Source: Buttiauxella agrestis ATCC 33320
GTDB taxonomy: Bacteria; Pseudomonadota; Gammaproteobacteria; Enterobacterales; Enterobacteriaceae
Length of the DNA stretch: 64,000 bases
NCBI RefSeq assembly: GCF_000735355.1
Contig: NZ_JMPI01000023.1
Location: 1-64,000, forward strand
Reading direction: 5' to 3'
The notes under the pieces are model-generated. The model was not told the origin of the DNA and did not search any database. It saw only the letters and a list, made by a program, of their open reading frames with translations. The translations under genes were made by a program, and so were the position numbers. Below, one piece after another: positions 40,686-49,618 of this stretch. Numbering within the stretch: position 1 is the stretch's first letter; each line of letters begins with the position of its first letter.

Positions 40686-40865
40686 CGGTTTGGAAGACAG
40701 ACCTTATGAAAGCAGTTTTAGTAAAGCAGTCCTCAGTTCAAGCGCTATCAAGTCATCAGATACCCTTCTTCGTGAGTCTCCTCCTAAGTGCCTAAATAAG
40801 AAACGTTCTGCAATACAGACCACGTTCGCCATATTAAATGGCTGTAAAATAATGAGGAAGTATCT
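40686..40865 (+). promoter_or_regulatory. Cold-shock 5' leader with cold box
   Basis: The sequence CGGTTTGGAAGACAGACC (from 40686), then TTATGAAAGCAG, resembles the cspA cold box and its following bases (GGTTTGACGTACAGACC...AAAGCAG). Transcription from just upstream would give a leader of about 170-180 bases, similar to cspA, which acts as a temperature-responsive RNA structure. The rest of 40496-40685 holds no gene that I can see. Confidence 0.65.
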
Positions 40866-41075
40866 ATGTCTAAAATGACTGGTTTAGTAAAATGGTTTAA
40901 CCCAGAAAAAGGTTTCGGTTTCATCACTCCTGACAATGGTAGCAAAGATGTGTTCGTTCACTTCTCTGCCATTCAGAGCAATGATTTCAAAACTCTGGAC
41001 GAAGGCCAGAAAGTTGAGTTCTCTGTTGAGAACGGCGCTAAAGGTCCATCAGCAACTAACGTTGTTGCTCTGTAA
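40866..41075 (+). CDS. CspA-family cold-shock RNA chaperone
   Basis: Cytoplasmic single OB-fold RNA/DNA chaperone of 69 residues. RNP1 (KGFGFITP, about 15-22) and RNP2 (VFVHFSAI, about 30-37) motifs are intact, with the aromatic surface W-F-F-F-H-F. The start ([16 protein letters not shown]) is closest to CspA/CspB/CspG, and the end ([14 protein letters not shown]) resembles CspE. An unusual Pro replaces the common Ala/Glu in WFNPEKG. The long leader with a cold box suggests cold induction. It lies at the place of cspH in Salmonella, but the protein is not CspH-like, so no symbol is given. Confidence 0.93.
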   Translation: MSKMTGLVKWFNPEKGFGFITPDNGSKDVFVHFSAIQSNDFKTLDEGQKVEFSVENGAKGPSATNVVAL

Positions 41076-41147
41076 GACTGCTAACGCATACTGAGACTTA
41101 CGCATGCGAAGACGGTGAATAACCCGAGCCGTTAAGTCAAAGTGAAT

Positions 41148-41173
41148 AAACCCGCCATTGTGCGGGTTTTTTG
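41148..41173 (+). terminator. Terminator after the cold-shock gene
   Basis: AAACCCGC pairs with GCGGGTTT around CATTGT, followed by TTTT. The remaining bases to yqaE hold only its probable promoter. Confidence 0.9.
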
Positions 41174-41358
41174 TTATCTAAAATCCGCTAACGCCCATCT
41201 TTTATACCTTTAAATCAAACACATAATCGTGCTGTGGTTATGCCCGCTATTTACATTAAATCACGATACACCGTCTGTAGGTTTACGCTCAGTAGACTAT
41301 GCTTATAGTGAAATATGCTTTTTTCAGTATAGTTAGCATTAATAACTGGAGTTTTTTT

Positions 41359-41517
41359 ATGGGCTTTTGGCGTATTGTTTTTACGATTATTTTACCCCCA
41401 TTGGGTGTGTTGCTAGGTAAGGGATTCGGCTGGGCATTTATTCTGAACATTGTACTGACACTGCTAGGCTACATCCCTGGATTAATTCATGCTTTCTGGG
41501 TGCAAACCCGCGATTAA
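41359..41517 (+). CDS. yqaE: YqaE, Pmp3-family small membrane protein
   Basis: 52-residue protein with two transmembrane helices (WRIVFTIILPPLGVLLG and FILNIVLTLLGYIPGLIHAF). It is almost identical to E. coli YqaE and of the same length, ending HAFWVQTRD. The Pmp3 family affects membrane potential and stress tolerance. The ATG at 41359 follows CTGGAG; the longer frame from 41299 is not supported. In E. coli yqaE lies elsewhere, near ygaM/nrdH, so this is a relocated or extra copy. Confidence 0.93.
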   Translation: MGFWRIVFTIILPPLGVLLGKGFGWAFILNIVLTLLGYIPGLIHAFWVQTRD

Positions 41518-41697
41518 TCAAATAAAACCGTATGGCTGGTTTTAAGTCACGCGGTGTAAGCAGAAAATATACACGGCGTGTTTTTTGGAACACGCTCTTG
41601 ACGCTACAGGCTACGAGGTAAAACTTGTGGCCTGTTTACATTTTCATCTAAGAATGTTCTGATATAGTCAATTTTTAAGGTACTACAGAGTCTTTTT

Positions 41698-42003
41698 ATG
41701 TTTCAGTTAAAACCGGGCATGCTGGCAATGATTATCGGCTCCCGTACCGCCGCCGGGCGTGTGAATGTCGGTAAATCAGTCGAACTTTTTGGTCTTTGCG
41801 AGCCGGGCGAAAGCTTTGTAAACCCGGTTACAGGCGTTGTGACGCAACTTCCACACGATGCTAATCATCCGTTGTGGCTGGTGACAGGTAATGTTGTTGC
41901 CTTTGATGGTCGTGAAGGTTATACCTTTGTCCGGGCTGAATATTTGTTGCCGTTAGATAAGTCTTTATTGCCAGAAGTTGATGAAACGCTCGCGGTGCAT
42001 TGA
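41698..42003 (+). CDS. Unknown 101-residue protein
   Basis: I do not recognise this gene. The protein is small and soluble-looking, with no signal peptide. A possible SH3/KOW-like beta-barrel is suggested by the order KPGMLAMIIGSRTAAGRVNV, SVELFGLCEPGE, PLWLVTGNVVAF and FVRAEYLLPLD, where short strands alternate with Gly/Pro turns and the last motif resembles the end of gene-control or phage-type small domains. No clear ribosome-binding site is seen. It follows yqaE after 180 bases that hold no other gene. Confidence 0.6.
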   Translation: MFQLKPGMLAMIIGSRTAAGRVNVGKSVELFGLCEPGESFVNPVTGVVTQLPHDANHPLWLVTGNVVAFDGREGYTFVRAEYLLPLDKSLLPEVDETLAVH

Positions 42004-42042
42004 TTGGCTTGTGGGGCAGAGCGGGTAATGAAATGTCATTGA

Positions 42043-42537
42043 TTACCCGTCTAACTCGGCGACGCGAGCGATTAGCGCAGAAATCTCACTATCTGCGTAA
42101 ACTTCGATACCGTGCTGCCGCAAAAACGCCGTGGCAACCCCCATTCCCGGCTGCGTTCTTCCCTGAAATGTCCCGTCATAAATCTTCAAACTGCCACAGG
42201 TAGGACTGCCGTCCGTCATTAATGCCAGGCGACATCCGGATTCTTGCGCGGTTTTTAACGCAAGACATGCAGCTAACAAATAATGTTGGCTCACATCCGT
42301 ACCATCGCTTTCCAGAATGTTTGCTGATCCATTAAGTGCAGCCAGACCACCACCACCCACAAGTTCTGCGGGCAGACGAGGCGTGCTCAATCCCGCCGCC
42401 AGTTCCGGGCAATGAATGACCAACCGATTCTCTTGTTGCCAACGCGTCAGCACATCGGCCAGCAGAGGTTTATCCTGCCCGTTATAACGAACTTTAAAGC
42501 CCATCAAACAAGCACTGACCAGTATTTTTGTTTTCAT
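42043..42537 (-). CDS. DUF523 family protein (TudS-like thio-base desulfidase)
   Basis: Protein of 164 residues starting MKTKILVSACLMG. DUF523 members include TudS, an iron-sulfur enzyme that removes sulfur from thiouracil. Three candidate cluster Cys are seen: Cys10 (SACLMG), Cys43 (HCPELAAGLSTPR) and Cys114 (DGSPTCGS); the motifs CPEL, STPR and SPTCG are family hallmarks. The ATG at 42537 is preferred because the longer frame starts with unrelated residues. It is transcribed toward the unknown 41.7-kb gene and is divergent from the amidotransferase gene. Activity is inferred from family only. Confidence 0.85.
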   Translation of the reverse strand: MKTKILVSACLMGFKVRYNGQDKPLLADVLTRWQQENRLVIHCPELAAGLSTPRLPAELVGGGGLAALNGSANILESDGTDVSQHYLLAACLALKTAQESGCRLALMTDGSPTCGSLKIYDGTFQGRTQPGMGVATAFLRQHGIEVYADSEISALIARVAELDG

Positions 42538-42692
42538 TGCGTCACAGTGATTGAGGAGAAAAAGACACGCTACACCAGTGTATCCACGTTTTACTACCCT
42601 GCTAAATATGGGCGTTGCCAGGCAAAAAATATCGGCATATCCTATCATTCCTTATGTGCCAGAAGCTGTTAAACATAAGGATATTCAAATAA

Positions 42693-43400
42693 ATGCCTCC
42701 ATTACCTCTGAAACAAACTCTTCGTATTGCGCTGGTGGGTGACTTTAATCCTGCGGTTATCGCGCATCAGGCGATTCCCCTGGCTTTAGATAATGCAGCT
42801 GAATATGTTGGTGTCACCGCTGACTATGACTGGTTATCGACACCTGACGTGACAAGCCAGGAAGATCTCGTGGGATACGACGCGATTTGGTGCGTTCCGG
42901 CAAGTCCGTATCAAAATGAAGACGGTGCTTTTCTGGCCATCCGCTTTGCGCGTGAAAACCAGATCCCATTTCTGGGAACCTGTGGTGGGTTTCAGCATGC
43001 GGTAATTGAATACGCGCGGAATGTTATCGGATGGCACGATGCCGGACACGCTGAAACTGATAGTGAGGGAAGGTTAGTTATCGCGCCGCTGAGTTGCTCG
43101 CTGGTGGAGAAATCTGACGCGATAAAATTAAAGCCCGGCTCAATCATTGCTGAGGCTTATGGCCGGACGCAGATTGAAGAAGGCTATCACTGTAACTATG
43201 GGATTGCTGACAGTTTTGCCGACCAGATTCGCAAATCGCAACTACAGGTGACTGGCTGGGATAATCAAGGTGAAATCCGTGCCGTCGAGTTAAGTGGCCA
43301 CCCATTTTTTGTCGGTACACTGTTTCAGCACGAGCGTAACGCATTGAAAAACAGACCTGCGCCGCTGGTTGAAGCATTGCTCAAAGCGGCGCAGCGTTAA
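42693..43400 (+). CDS. CTP-synthase-like class I glutamine amidotransferase domain protein
   Basis: Stand-alone protein of 235 residues resembling the C-terminal glutaminase half of CTP synthase. The N-terminal RIALVGDFN motif is followed by a nucleophile elbow FLGTCGGFQHAVIEYARNV with Cys97, close to the GxCxGxQxxxIEYARN segment of PyrG, and by EGYHCNYG and GHPFFVGTLFQHE. The C-terminal triad region reads QHE (212-214) where active enzymes have HPE, so the catalytic His is displaced and glutaminase activity is doubtful. No synthetase domain is attached. The stop codon is immediately next to that of nimT (convergent). Confidence 0.82.
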   Translation: MPPLPLKQTLRIALVGDFNPAVIAHQAIPLALDNAAEYVGVTADYDWLSTPDVTSQEDLVGYDAIWCVPASPYQNEDGAFLAIRFARENQIPFLGTCGGFQHAVIEYARNVIGWHDAGHAETDSEGRLVIAPLSCSLVEKSDAIKLKPGSIIAEAYGRTQIEEGYHCNYGIADSFADQIRKSQLQVTGWDNQGEIRAVELSGHPFFVGTLFQHERNALKNRPAPLVEALLKAAQR

Positions 43401-44606
43401 TCACGAAGACTGATGCGGACGTGTTGGATTTATTTCTGCATCACGCCCGGCAAAGCCCCCAAATACAGCCATGATACAGGCCAGCAGCGCGCATCCCATC
43501 AGTGGAAGGCTCCACTGGCCTGAAATATCATGAACTTTGCCCATCAACGGCGGTCCGAAAGCGGCTAATAAATAACCCACACATTGTGCCATACCCGAAA
43601 GCGCTGCCGCCTGGTGTGCACTGTTCGCCCGAAGGCCAATGAACGTGAGTCCTAAAATCATGGTCGCACCGGAACCAAAACCAAAGATCACCACCCAAAC
43701 ACTGGCTAAATCCGGCATGAATAGCAAGCCGACGGCGCTTATGGCGCACAGCAATGCCATCAGAATAGCGATCCCTCGTTGATCTTTGAGTCGGCTTAAA
43801 ATCACACCCACTAACAAGCCAGGAATGGCGGTCGCCAGTTGCATTAATCCATGTAGCGAACCCGCTTGCGCCTCACTATAACCGTGACTTATCAGTATCG
43901 AAGGCAACCAGCCAATCACGACGTAATAAATAAGCGAGTTAATACCCAGGAATAATGTCACTTGCCATGCCAGTGCAGAAGTCCAGATGCCGCGGTTGTG
44001 CAGTGCTTTGCTGGTGCTTAATGTTGATGAGGTATGATTTGATAGCTGCGGCAACCAGACCAGCAATGCCGCAGCCGGGAAAATCATCAAGGCTAATAGC
44101 GCGCCAGGCCAGCCGTATCCGTGCTGAGCAACAGGTACCACAAACATGGAACCGATGGCCGCTGCAACGCCCATCGTAAGTGAATAGGCACCAGTAAGAC
44201 GTGCAACGTGGCCAGGAAAATCCCGCTTAATCAGGCCGGGCAATAGCACATTCCCGATAGCAATCCCGCAGCCAATGATTGCCGTACCAAAATACAATAA
44301 TGCGGTATTTCCCGCAGATCGCAGCGCAATTCCAGCGCAGATAATCAACATGGCAGCAAACAGGGTGCGTTCAATCCCAAACCGGCGTGCAATACCAGCC
44401 GCTAATGGGGAAACTACCGCAAAAGCCAATAATGGCAACGTGGTGAGTATGCCCGTTTGCGCCGTCGTCAGGCCGAATGTCTCGCGAATCATATCCAACA
44501 AGGGGGCCGCACCGGTAAACGTCACGCGCAGCGTAGTGGCAATCATCAAAATACCGGCCAGCAGTAAGCCATGTTTTTTCAAACGGGTAGCAGTCATTGA
44601 ACTCAT
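43401..44606 (-). CDS. nimT: NimT (YeaN), MFS 2-nitroimidazole/CynX-type exporter
   Basis: Inner-membrane major facilitator protein with about 12 helices. The CynX/NimT branch is recognised by AGILMIATTLRVTFTGAAPL near the start and WQVTLFLGINSLIYYV in the middle. The ATG at 44606 gives 401 residues (E. coli YeaN 393); the longer frame from 44666 is not supported. It is divergent from nimR, whose E. coli counterpart regulates it, giving the nimR/nimT pair. It marks the left edge of the E. coli 40-minute block. Confidence 0.93.
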   Translation of the reverse strand: MSSMTATRLKKHGLLLAGILMIATTLRVTFTGAAPLLDMIRETFGLTTAQTGILTTLPLLAFAVVSPLAAGIARRFGIERTLFAAMLIICAGIALRSAGNTALLYFGTAIIGCGIAIGNVLLPGLIKRDFPGHVARLTGAYSLTMGVAAAIGSMFVVPVAQHGYGWPGALLALMIFPAAALLVWLPQLSNHTSSTLSTSKALHNRGIWTSALAWQVTLFLGINSLIYYVVIGWLPSILISHGYSEAQAGSLHGLMQLATAIPGLLVGVILSRLKDQRGIAILMALLCAISAVGLLFMPDLASVWVVIFGFGSGATMILGLTFIGLRANSAHQAAALSGMAQCVGYLLAAFGPPLMGKVHDISGQWSLPLMGCALLACIMAVFGGFAGRDAEINPTRPHQSS

Positions 44607-44704
44607 AAAAAGATCTCTAAAAAACGATGCGCTCAAGATACACGCTTTGGGTATGGATGAAATCAACGTAAAATGACAGATTATCCCTAAAACCGGACAA
44701 CTTA

Positions 44705-45490
44705 ATGGAACGTGGCTTAGCCCTGGAAGGGTTCAATCCCGACAGTAATTGCCAGCCAGCTCAGGCATTTCGCATTCTGGTATCGGAAAGCGAAAACGAA
44801 ATTCCTTTACACCAGCATCGCAAAGGCCAATTGATTCTTGCGCTGCACGGCGGGATCACCTGTGAAGTTGAACCCGCATTGTGGATGGTGCCAACTCAGC
44901 ATGCCGTCTGGATCCCTGGGGAAATGCCCCACAGCAACCGAGCCACCGCTAATGCACGGTTGTGCTTTCTGTTTATCGAACCGGGCGCGGTAGAAATGCC
45001 TGCGCAATGCTGCACGCTAAGAATTTCACCGCTGGTACGTGAGCTTATAGTGCATCTCACCGAGAAAAACGAAGGGGATTTATCTCAGCCCGAGACGCAA
45101 AGGTTGGTTCAGGTATTATTCGACGAACTGCCGCGCCAGGCGGTAGAACAGCTGCATTTACCTATGTCACGACACCCGAAAATTCGGTTTATTGCCGACC
45201 AACTGGTGCAACATCCACAGGAACGTTTAACTCTCGAACAATGGGCTTCGCAACTGGCGATGAGCGAGCGCAATCTCGCCCGCCTGGTGGTAAAAGAAAC
45301 AGGGCTGAGTTTCCGGCGTTGGCGTCAGCAGTTGCAGTTAATCATCGCCTTGCAGCTGCTGATTGGCGGAGTATCAGTCCAACAAATTGCGAGCGAACTG
45401 GGATATGACTCAACCAACGCTTTTATAACGATGTTCAAAAAAGCACTCGGCAATACGCCGGGACGCTATCTGGCATCGCTTGAGCCTTAG
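44705..45490 (+). CDS. nimR: NimR (YeaM), AraC-family repressor of nimT
   Basis: AraC-family regulator of 261 residues with an N-terminal cupin-like domain (about 30-100; [26 protein letters not shown]) and two C-terminal helix-turn-helix motifs (about 165-258; [20 protein letters not shown] and [20 protein letters not shown], ending NTPGRY). It is divergent from nimT across 98 bases. Convergent with yeaL; stop codons overlap. Confidence 0.93.
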   Translation: MERGLALEGFNPDSNCQPAQAFRILVSESENEIPLHQHRKGQLILALHGGITCEVEPALWMVPTQHAVWIPGEMPHSNRATANARLCFLFIEPGAVEMPAQCCTLRISPLVRELIVHLTEKNEGDLSQPETQRLVQVLFDELPRQAVEQLHLPMSRHPKIRFIADQLVQHPQERLTLEQWASQLAMSERNLARLVVKETGLSFRRWRQQLQLIIALQLLIGGVSVQQIASELGYDSTNAFITMFKKALGNTPGRYLASLEP

Positions 45491-45936
45491 GTTTTTCCGA
45501 CAATTAACGAGACAAGTCCGGCGGCAATAAGTGGTCCGACAGGAACGCCGCGAAATAAGGCTACACCTAAAACCGTTCCCACCAGCAAACCGGCCACCAA
45601 ACTTGGCTGGCTGCTCATTAATGTCACGCCGCGCCCGCCAAGCCAGGAAACAAATACCCCAACGACGATGGCAACCACTGATTTCCAGTTGGTAAAGGAG
45701 TGAAGAAGGGTACTGGCGGGTAATGTTCCGCTGGCGATGGGAGCCATCACGCCAATGGTCAGAATGATTATCCCGACCGTTAAACCTTGTTTTTCAATCC
45801 ACGGAAAGAACTGGCTCAGCGGCGTGACACGCACAATGATGAGTACCAGGATGGATACCGCAACGGTGGTGTTATGGCTGACAAAACCTAGTCCAGCCAG
45901 TGCCAGAAGTATTAAGAGGGTTGAGTCGAAGATCAT
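45487..45936 (-). CDS. yeaL: YeaL, UPF0756 inner-membrane protein
   Basis: Membrane protein of 149 residues with four or five helices, nearly the length of E. coli YeaL (148). Function is unknown. The start [15 protein letters not shown] at 45936 has AAGGA six bases upstream; the ATG two codons earlier and the much longer frame from 46092 are less likely. The core [20 protein letters not shown] and [12 protein letters not shown] match the family. The interval 45937-46250 holds no other gene that I can see, only AT-rich sequence. Confidence 0.92.
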   Translation of the reverse strand: MIFDSTLLILLALAGLGFVSHNTTVAVSILVLIIVRVTPLSQFFPWIEKQGLTVGIIILTIGVMAPIASGTLPASTLLHSFTNWKSVVAIVVGVFVSWLGGRGVTLMSSQPSLVAGLLVGTVLGVALFRGVPVGPLIAAGLVSLIVGKT

Positions 45937-46250
45937 TTTCATTCCTTGCGAAAAATAAAGTTGAGGCTTTTTTATTGTTAACACCCACTTTACGCGCAGG
46001 AATGTCTGGTCGTCAGCTTTTTTAAACGTTAGCCAGATTTTTCGTGCAGTTGCATGATAATAATTAAACATAAAATTGATTTTAACGATCAATAAGGCTT
46101 TTTTGATCTGTAAAAACTATTTGAATAGTAAGGGTATTGCCTCGTATCTTTTCTCAAATTATCTGGAGGGTTTTAACTCCTCCTCTTAAATAATTATAGA
46201 TTTATCTCAGGTCATTAACCCTATTTTTTAATCAGGAATGAAAGATTAGC

Positions 46251-46607
46251 GTGAAGTCAATTTCCCCGTATTTTAACCGGCATGACTTTTCTTGCCCCTG
46301 TGGCTGTGGCTTTGCTGACGTGAGCAAAGAATTAGTCGAACTTTTGGACGCCGTACAGCAGCATTTTGAACAGTCAGTTGTCATACAGAAAGGCTGTTGT
46401 TGTACGCAATATAGTAAGGAATGCGGGGATATATACGCGAGCCAACATTTATTGGGTACTGCCGCAGATATTACTGTGAATAATATCCCAGCAAATAGAG
46501 TTTCTGATTATCTGGAAACCCAGTATCGGCAACAATATGGGATTGGGCGTAGCGAGAATTACACGCATATTGATATCCGCGCATCCGCAGCTCGCTGGCA
46601 GGAATAA
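46251..46607 (+). CDS. Small Cys-rich M15-type peptidase-like protein
   Basis: 118-residue protein resembling the M15 zinc D-Ala-D-Ala peptidase fold used by some endolysins. Candidate zinc ligands are His66 and Asp73 in SQHLLGTAADI and His106 in THIDIR. The usual Arg-containing SGYRxP segment is replaced by KGCCCTQYSKECG (47-59), and another CPCGCG cluster lies at 15-20, giving seven or eight Cys in all, which is unusual for the family. No signal peptide is seen. It starts with GTG. It occupies the place of yeaK/yoaI of E. coli between yeaL and dgcJ and may be acquired. Confidence 0.75.
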   Translation: MKSISPYFNRHDFSCPCGCGFADVSKELVELLDAVQQHFEQSVVIQKGCCCTQYSKECGDIYASQHLLGTAADITVNNIPANRVSDYLETQYRQQYGIGRSENYTHIDIRASAARWQE

Positions 46608-46646
46608 ATAACCTCAGGCCAAACGAGCTATTCGCAAGCTATGTTG

Positions 46647-48125
46647 CTAGCAATGTTTTCCGGCTTTATTGATGTATAGCGCAGCATCAGCGGCTTTATA
46701 CATATCATCAAGAGTATCTCCGGGTTTCATTGCTACAGCACCCCAGGAGAAGTGGATACGACCAGTATCATCATGTTTTCTGATATGATCTTCTATACGC
46801 TCAATGAGCTTTTGGCTCTCTGCGAGGGAAAAATCCAGCAAGATAATCAGGAACTCATCCCCGCCTAAGCGAACAGGATAATCACTCACCCGCACGGCAT
46901 CTTTAATTGCATTAGCCAGCGTAATGATTGCTCTATCGCCTTCTTTATGCCCCCAGGTGTCATTGAGCATTTTTAGCTTGTCACAATCTAGCGCGATGAA
47001 AGTGACGGCAGAGTTTACTGCCAGGATACGTTGCAGACGAGATTCGAGTACGCCTGTAAGTATTTTTCGGTTGTATAAACCCGTCATCGTATCGCTGATG
47101 TTTTCACGGCTGACGTCATGATAGTGTCGGAAATGCATACGAACTAAATGCAATAACACTGCGGTAGAAAATACATAAAATAGAATGATTTTCCATAGCG
47201 AGAGAATAAAATAGAGCACATCGAGGGAAAGCAGAATTTGCAACCTTGATTCCACGTTATGCGAGTAATTCACATAATTGAAAATAGATTTTTTACTGCG
47301 CAAGACAATTATTTCATCGTTGGTTTGGGTATCCAAAATAGTGATATCCAGGTTGCGGGAAACCAGTGGGCGGTCATAAGGATAGAAAATATCTTTTAGA
47401 TTGCTAAGGGTGTATTCAGTTACGACAATCCCTTTTAATTCTCCAGCCACATAAACAGGAGACATAATGCTCATGATGTTTTTATTATTGAAGGTATCAT
47501 GTTGAATCTCAGATGTGGTTTTTTTAATAGATTCAAAGCCGCTAAGAACAGTAGCATTCATCTTTATTTTATCATATTTCTGGAAGTCCTGATTGCTCAG
47601 GTTGAAATTAGCCAAATCAATATCCGAGGTGGTATAGATGTATTTATATTTTAGATCAACATAATATGTAAATAGGTCGACATCAAACGTGGGTTTTTTA
47701 TCATTGCGATTTTGAATATCTACTGATTCGATGGCTTTATCGAACACGGCGAGTTGAGGGATATCCTGTGTCCAGCCAGAGCAGTCCGAATCAAGTGTGA
47801 TAAGGGTTCCCATCAACAGGGAATGGAGTTGTTGAGGGGGATAAATACCGTTGGAGGAACCATGGTTTTCAACATTGGTGCAGATGTTTTTCTGCTCACT
47901 TACGGGCGGCTTTGGCGCGCTAAAACTGCGCGTTAAGAAACTGGCTATGCTCTGATTTTGATATTTATCATAGAGTAATGTGGATTCGGCTTTCTCAATA
48001 ATATAATGCATGTAGGCATTCATTGAGCGGTAGCTATTCATCATTTCGAAGATAAAAAATGTTGAAGTGAAGGCAATAACACCAAGAGAAATTAAACCGC
48101 GTAGCATCTTGTGCTTTAAGGTCAT
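46647..48125 (-). CDS. dgcJ: Diguanylate cyclase DgcJ (YeaJ)
   Basis: Inner-membrane c-di-GMP synthase. An N-terminal helix (about 10-30) and a second helix (about 300-325) enclose a periplasmic sensory domain, followed by a GGDEF domain (about 335-490). The active motif is intact (RLGGDEFLIILL), and an inhibitory I-site RVSD lies five residues before GGDEF, so product feedback is expected. The ATG at 48125 gives 492 residues, near the E. coli 496. An upstream ATG at 48152 would add nine residues; neither has a strong ribosome-binding site. It lies after yeaH; yeaI is absent. Confidence 0.9.
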   Translation of the reverse strand: MTLKHKMLRGLISLGVIAFTSTFFIFEMMNSYRSMNAYMHYIIEKAESTLLYDKYQNQSIASFLTRSFSAPKPPVSEQKNICTNVENHGSSNGIYPPQQLHSLLMGTLITLDSDCSGWTQDIPQLAVFDKAIESVDIQNRNDKKPTFDVDLFTYYVDLKYKYIYTTSDIDLANFNLSNQDFQKYDKIKMNATVLSGFESIKKTTSEIQHDTFNNKNIMSIMSPVYVAGELKGIVVTEYTLSNLKDIFYPYDRPLVSRNLDITILDTQTNDEIIVLRSKKSIFNYVNYSHNVESRLQILLSLDVLYFILSLWKIILFYVFSTAVLLHLVRMHFRHYHDVSRENISDTMTGLYNRKILTGVLESRLQRILAVNSAVTFIALDCDKLKMLNDTWGHKEGDRAIITLANAIKDAVRVSDYPVRLGGDEFLIILLDFSLAESQKLIERIEDHIRKHDDTGRIHFSWGAVAMKPGDTLDDMYKAADAALYINKAGKHC

Positions 48126-48263
48126 GATAATAAAACTCGAGCAAGAGTCCATGATGATTTATGGCGAATTTTATCACAGGCAAGAAAGGATGTTTGATAT
48201 ATGGTGCAAAGAATTAGCCGGGTAATATTACTTACCAGGCTAATTTTTGCAGAGTTATCAGAG

Positions 48264-49611
<1,348 letters not shown>

Positions 49612-49618
49612 TCAGACG

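Noticed and set aside
46155..46185. Hairpin GGAGGGTTTTAACTCCTCC before the M15-like gene
   Set aside because: Short stem without a T tail; it could be chance in AT-rich sequence.
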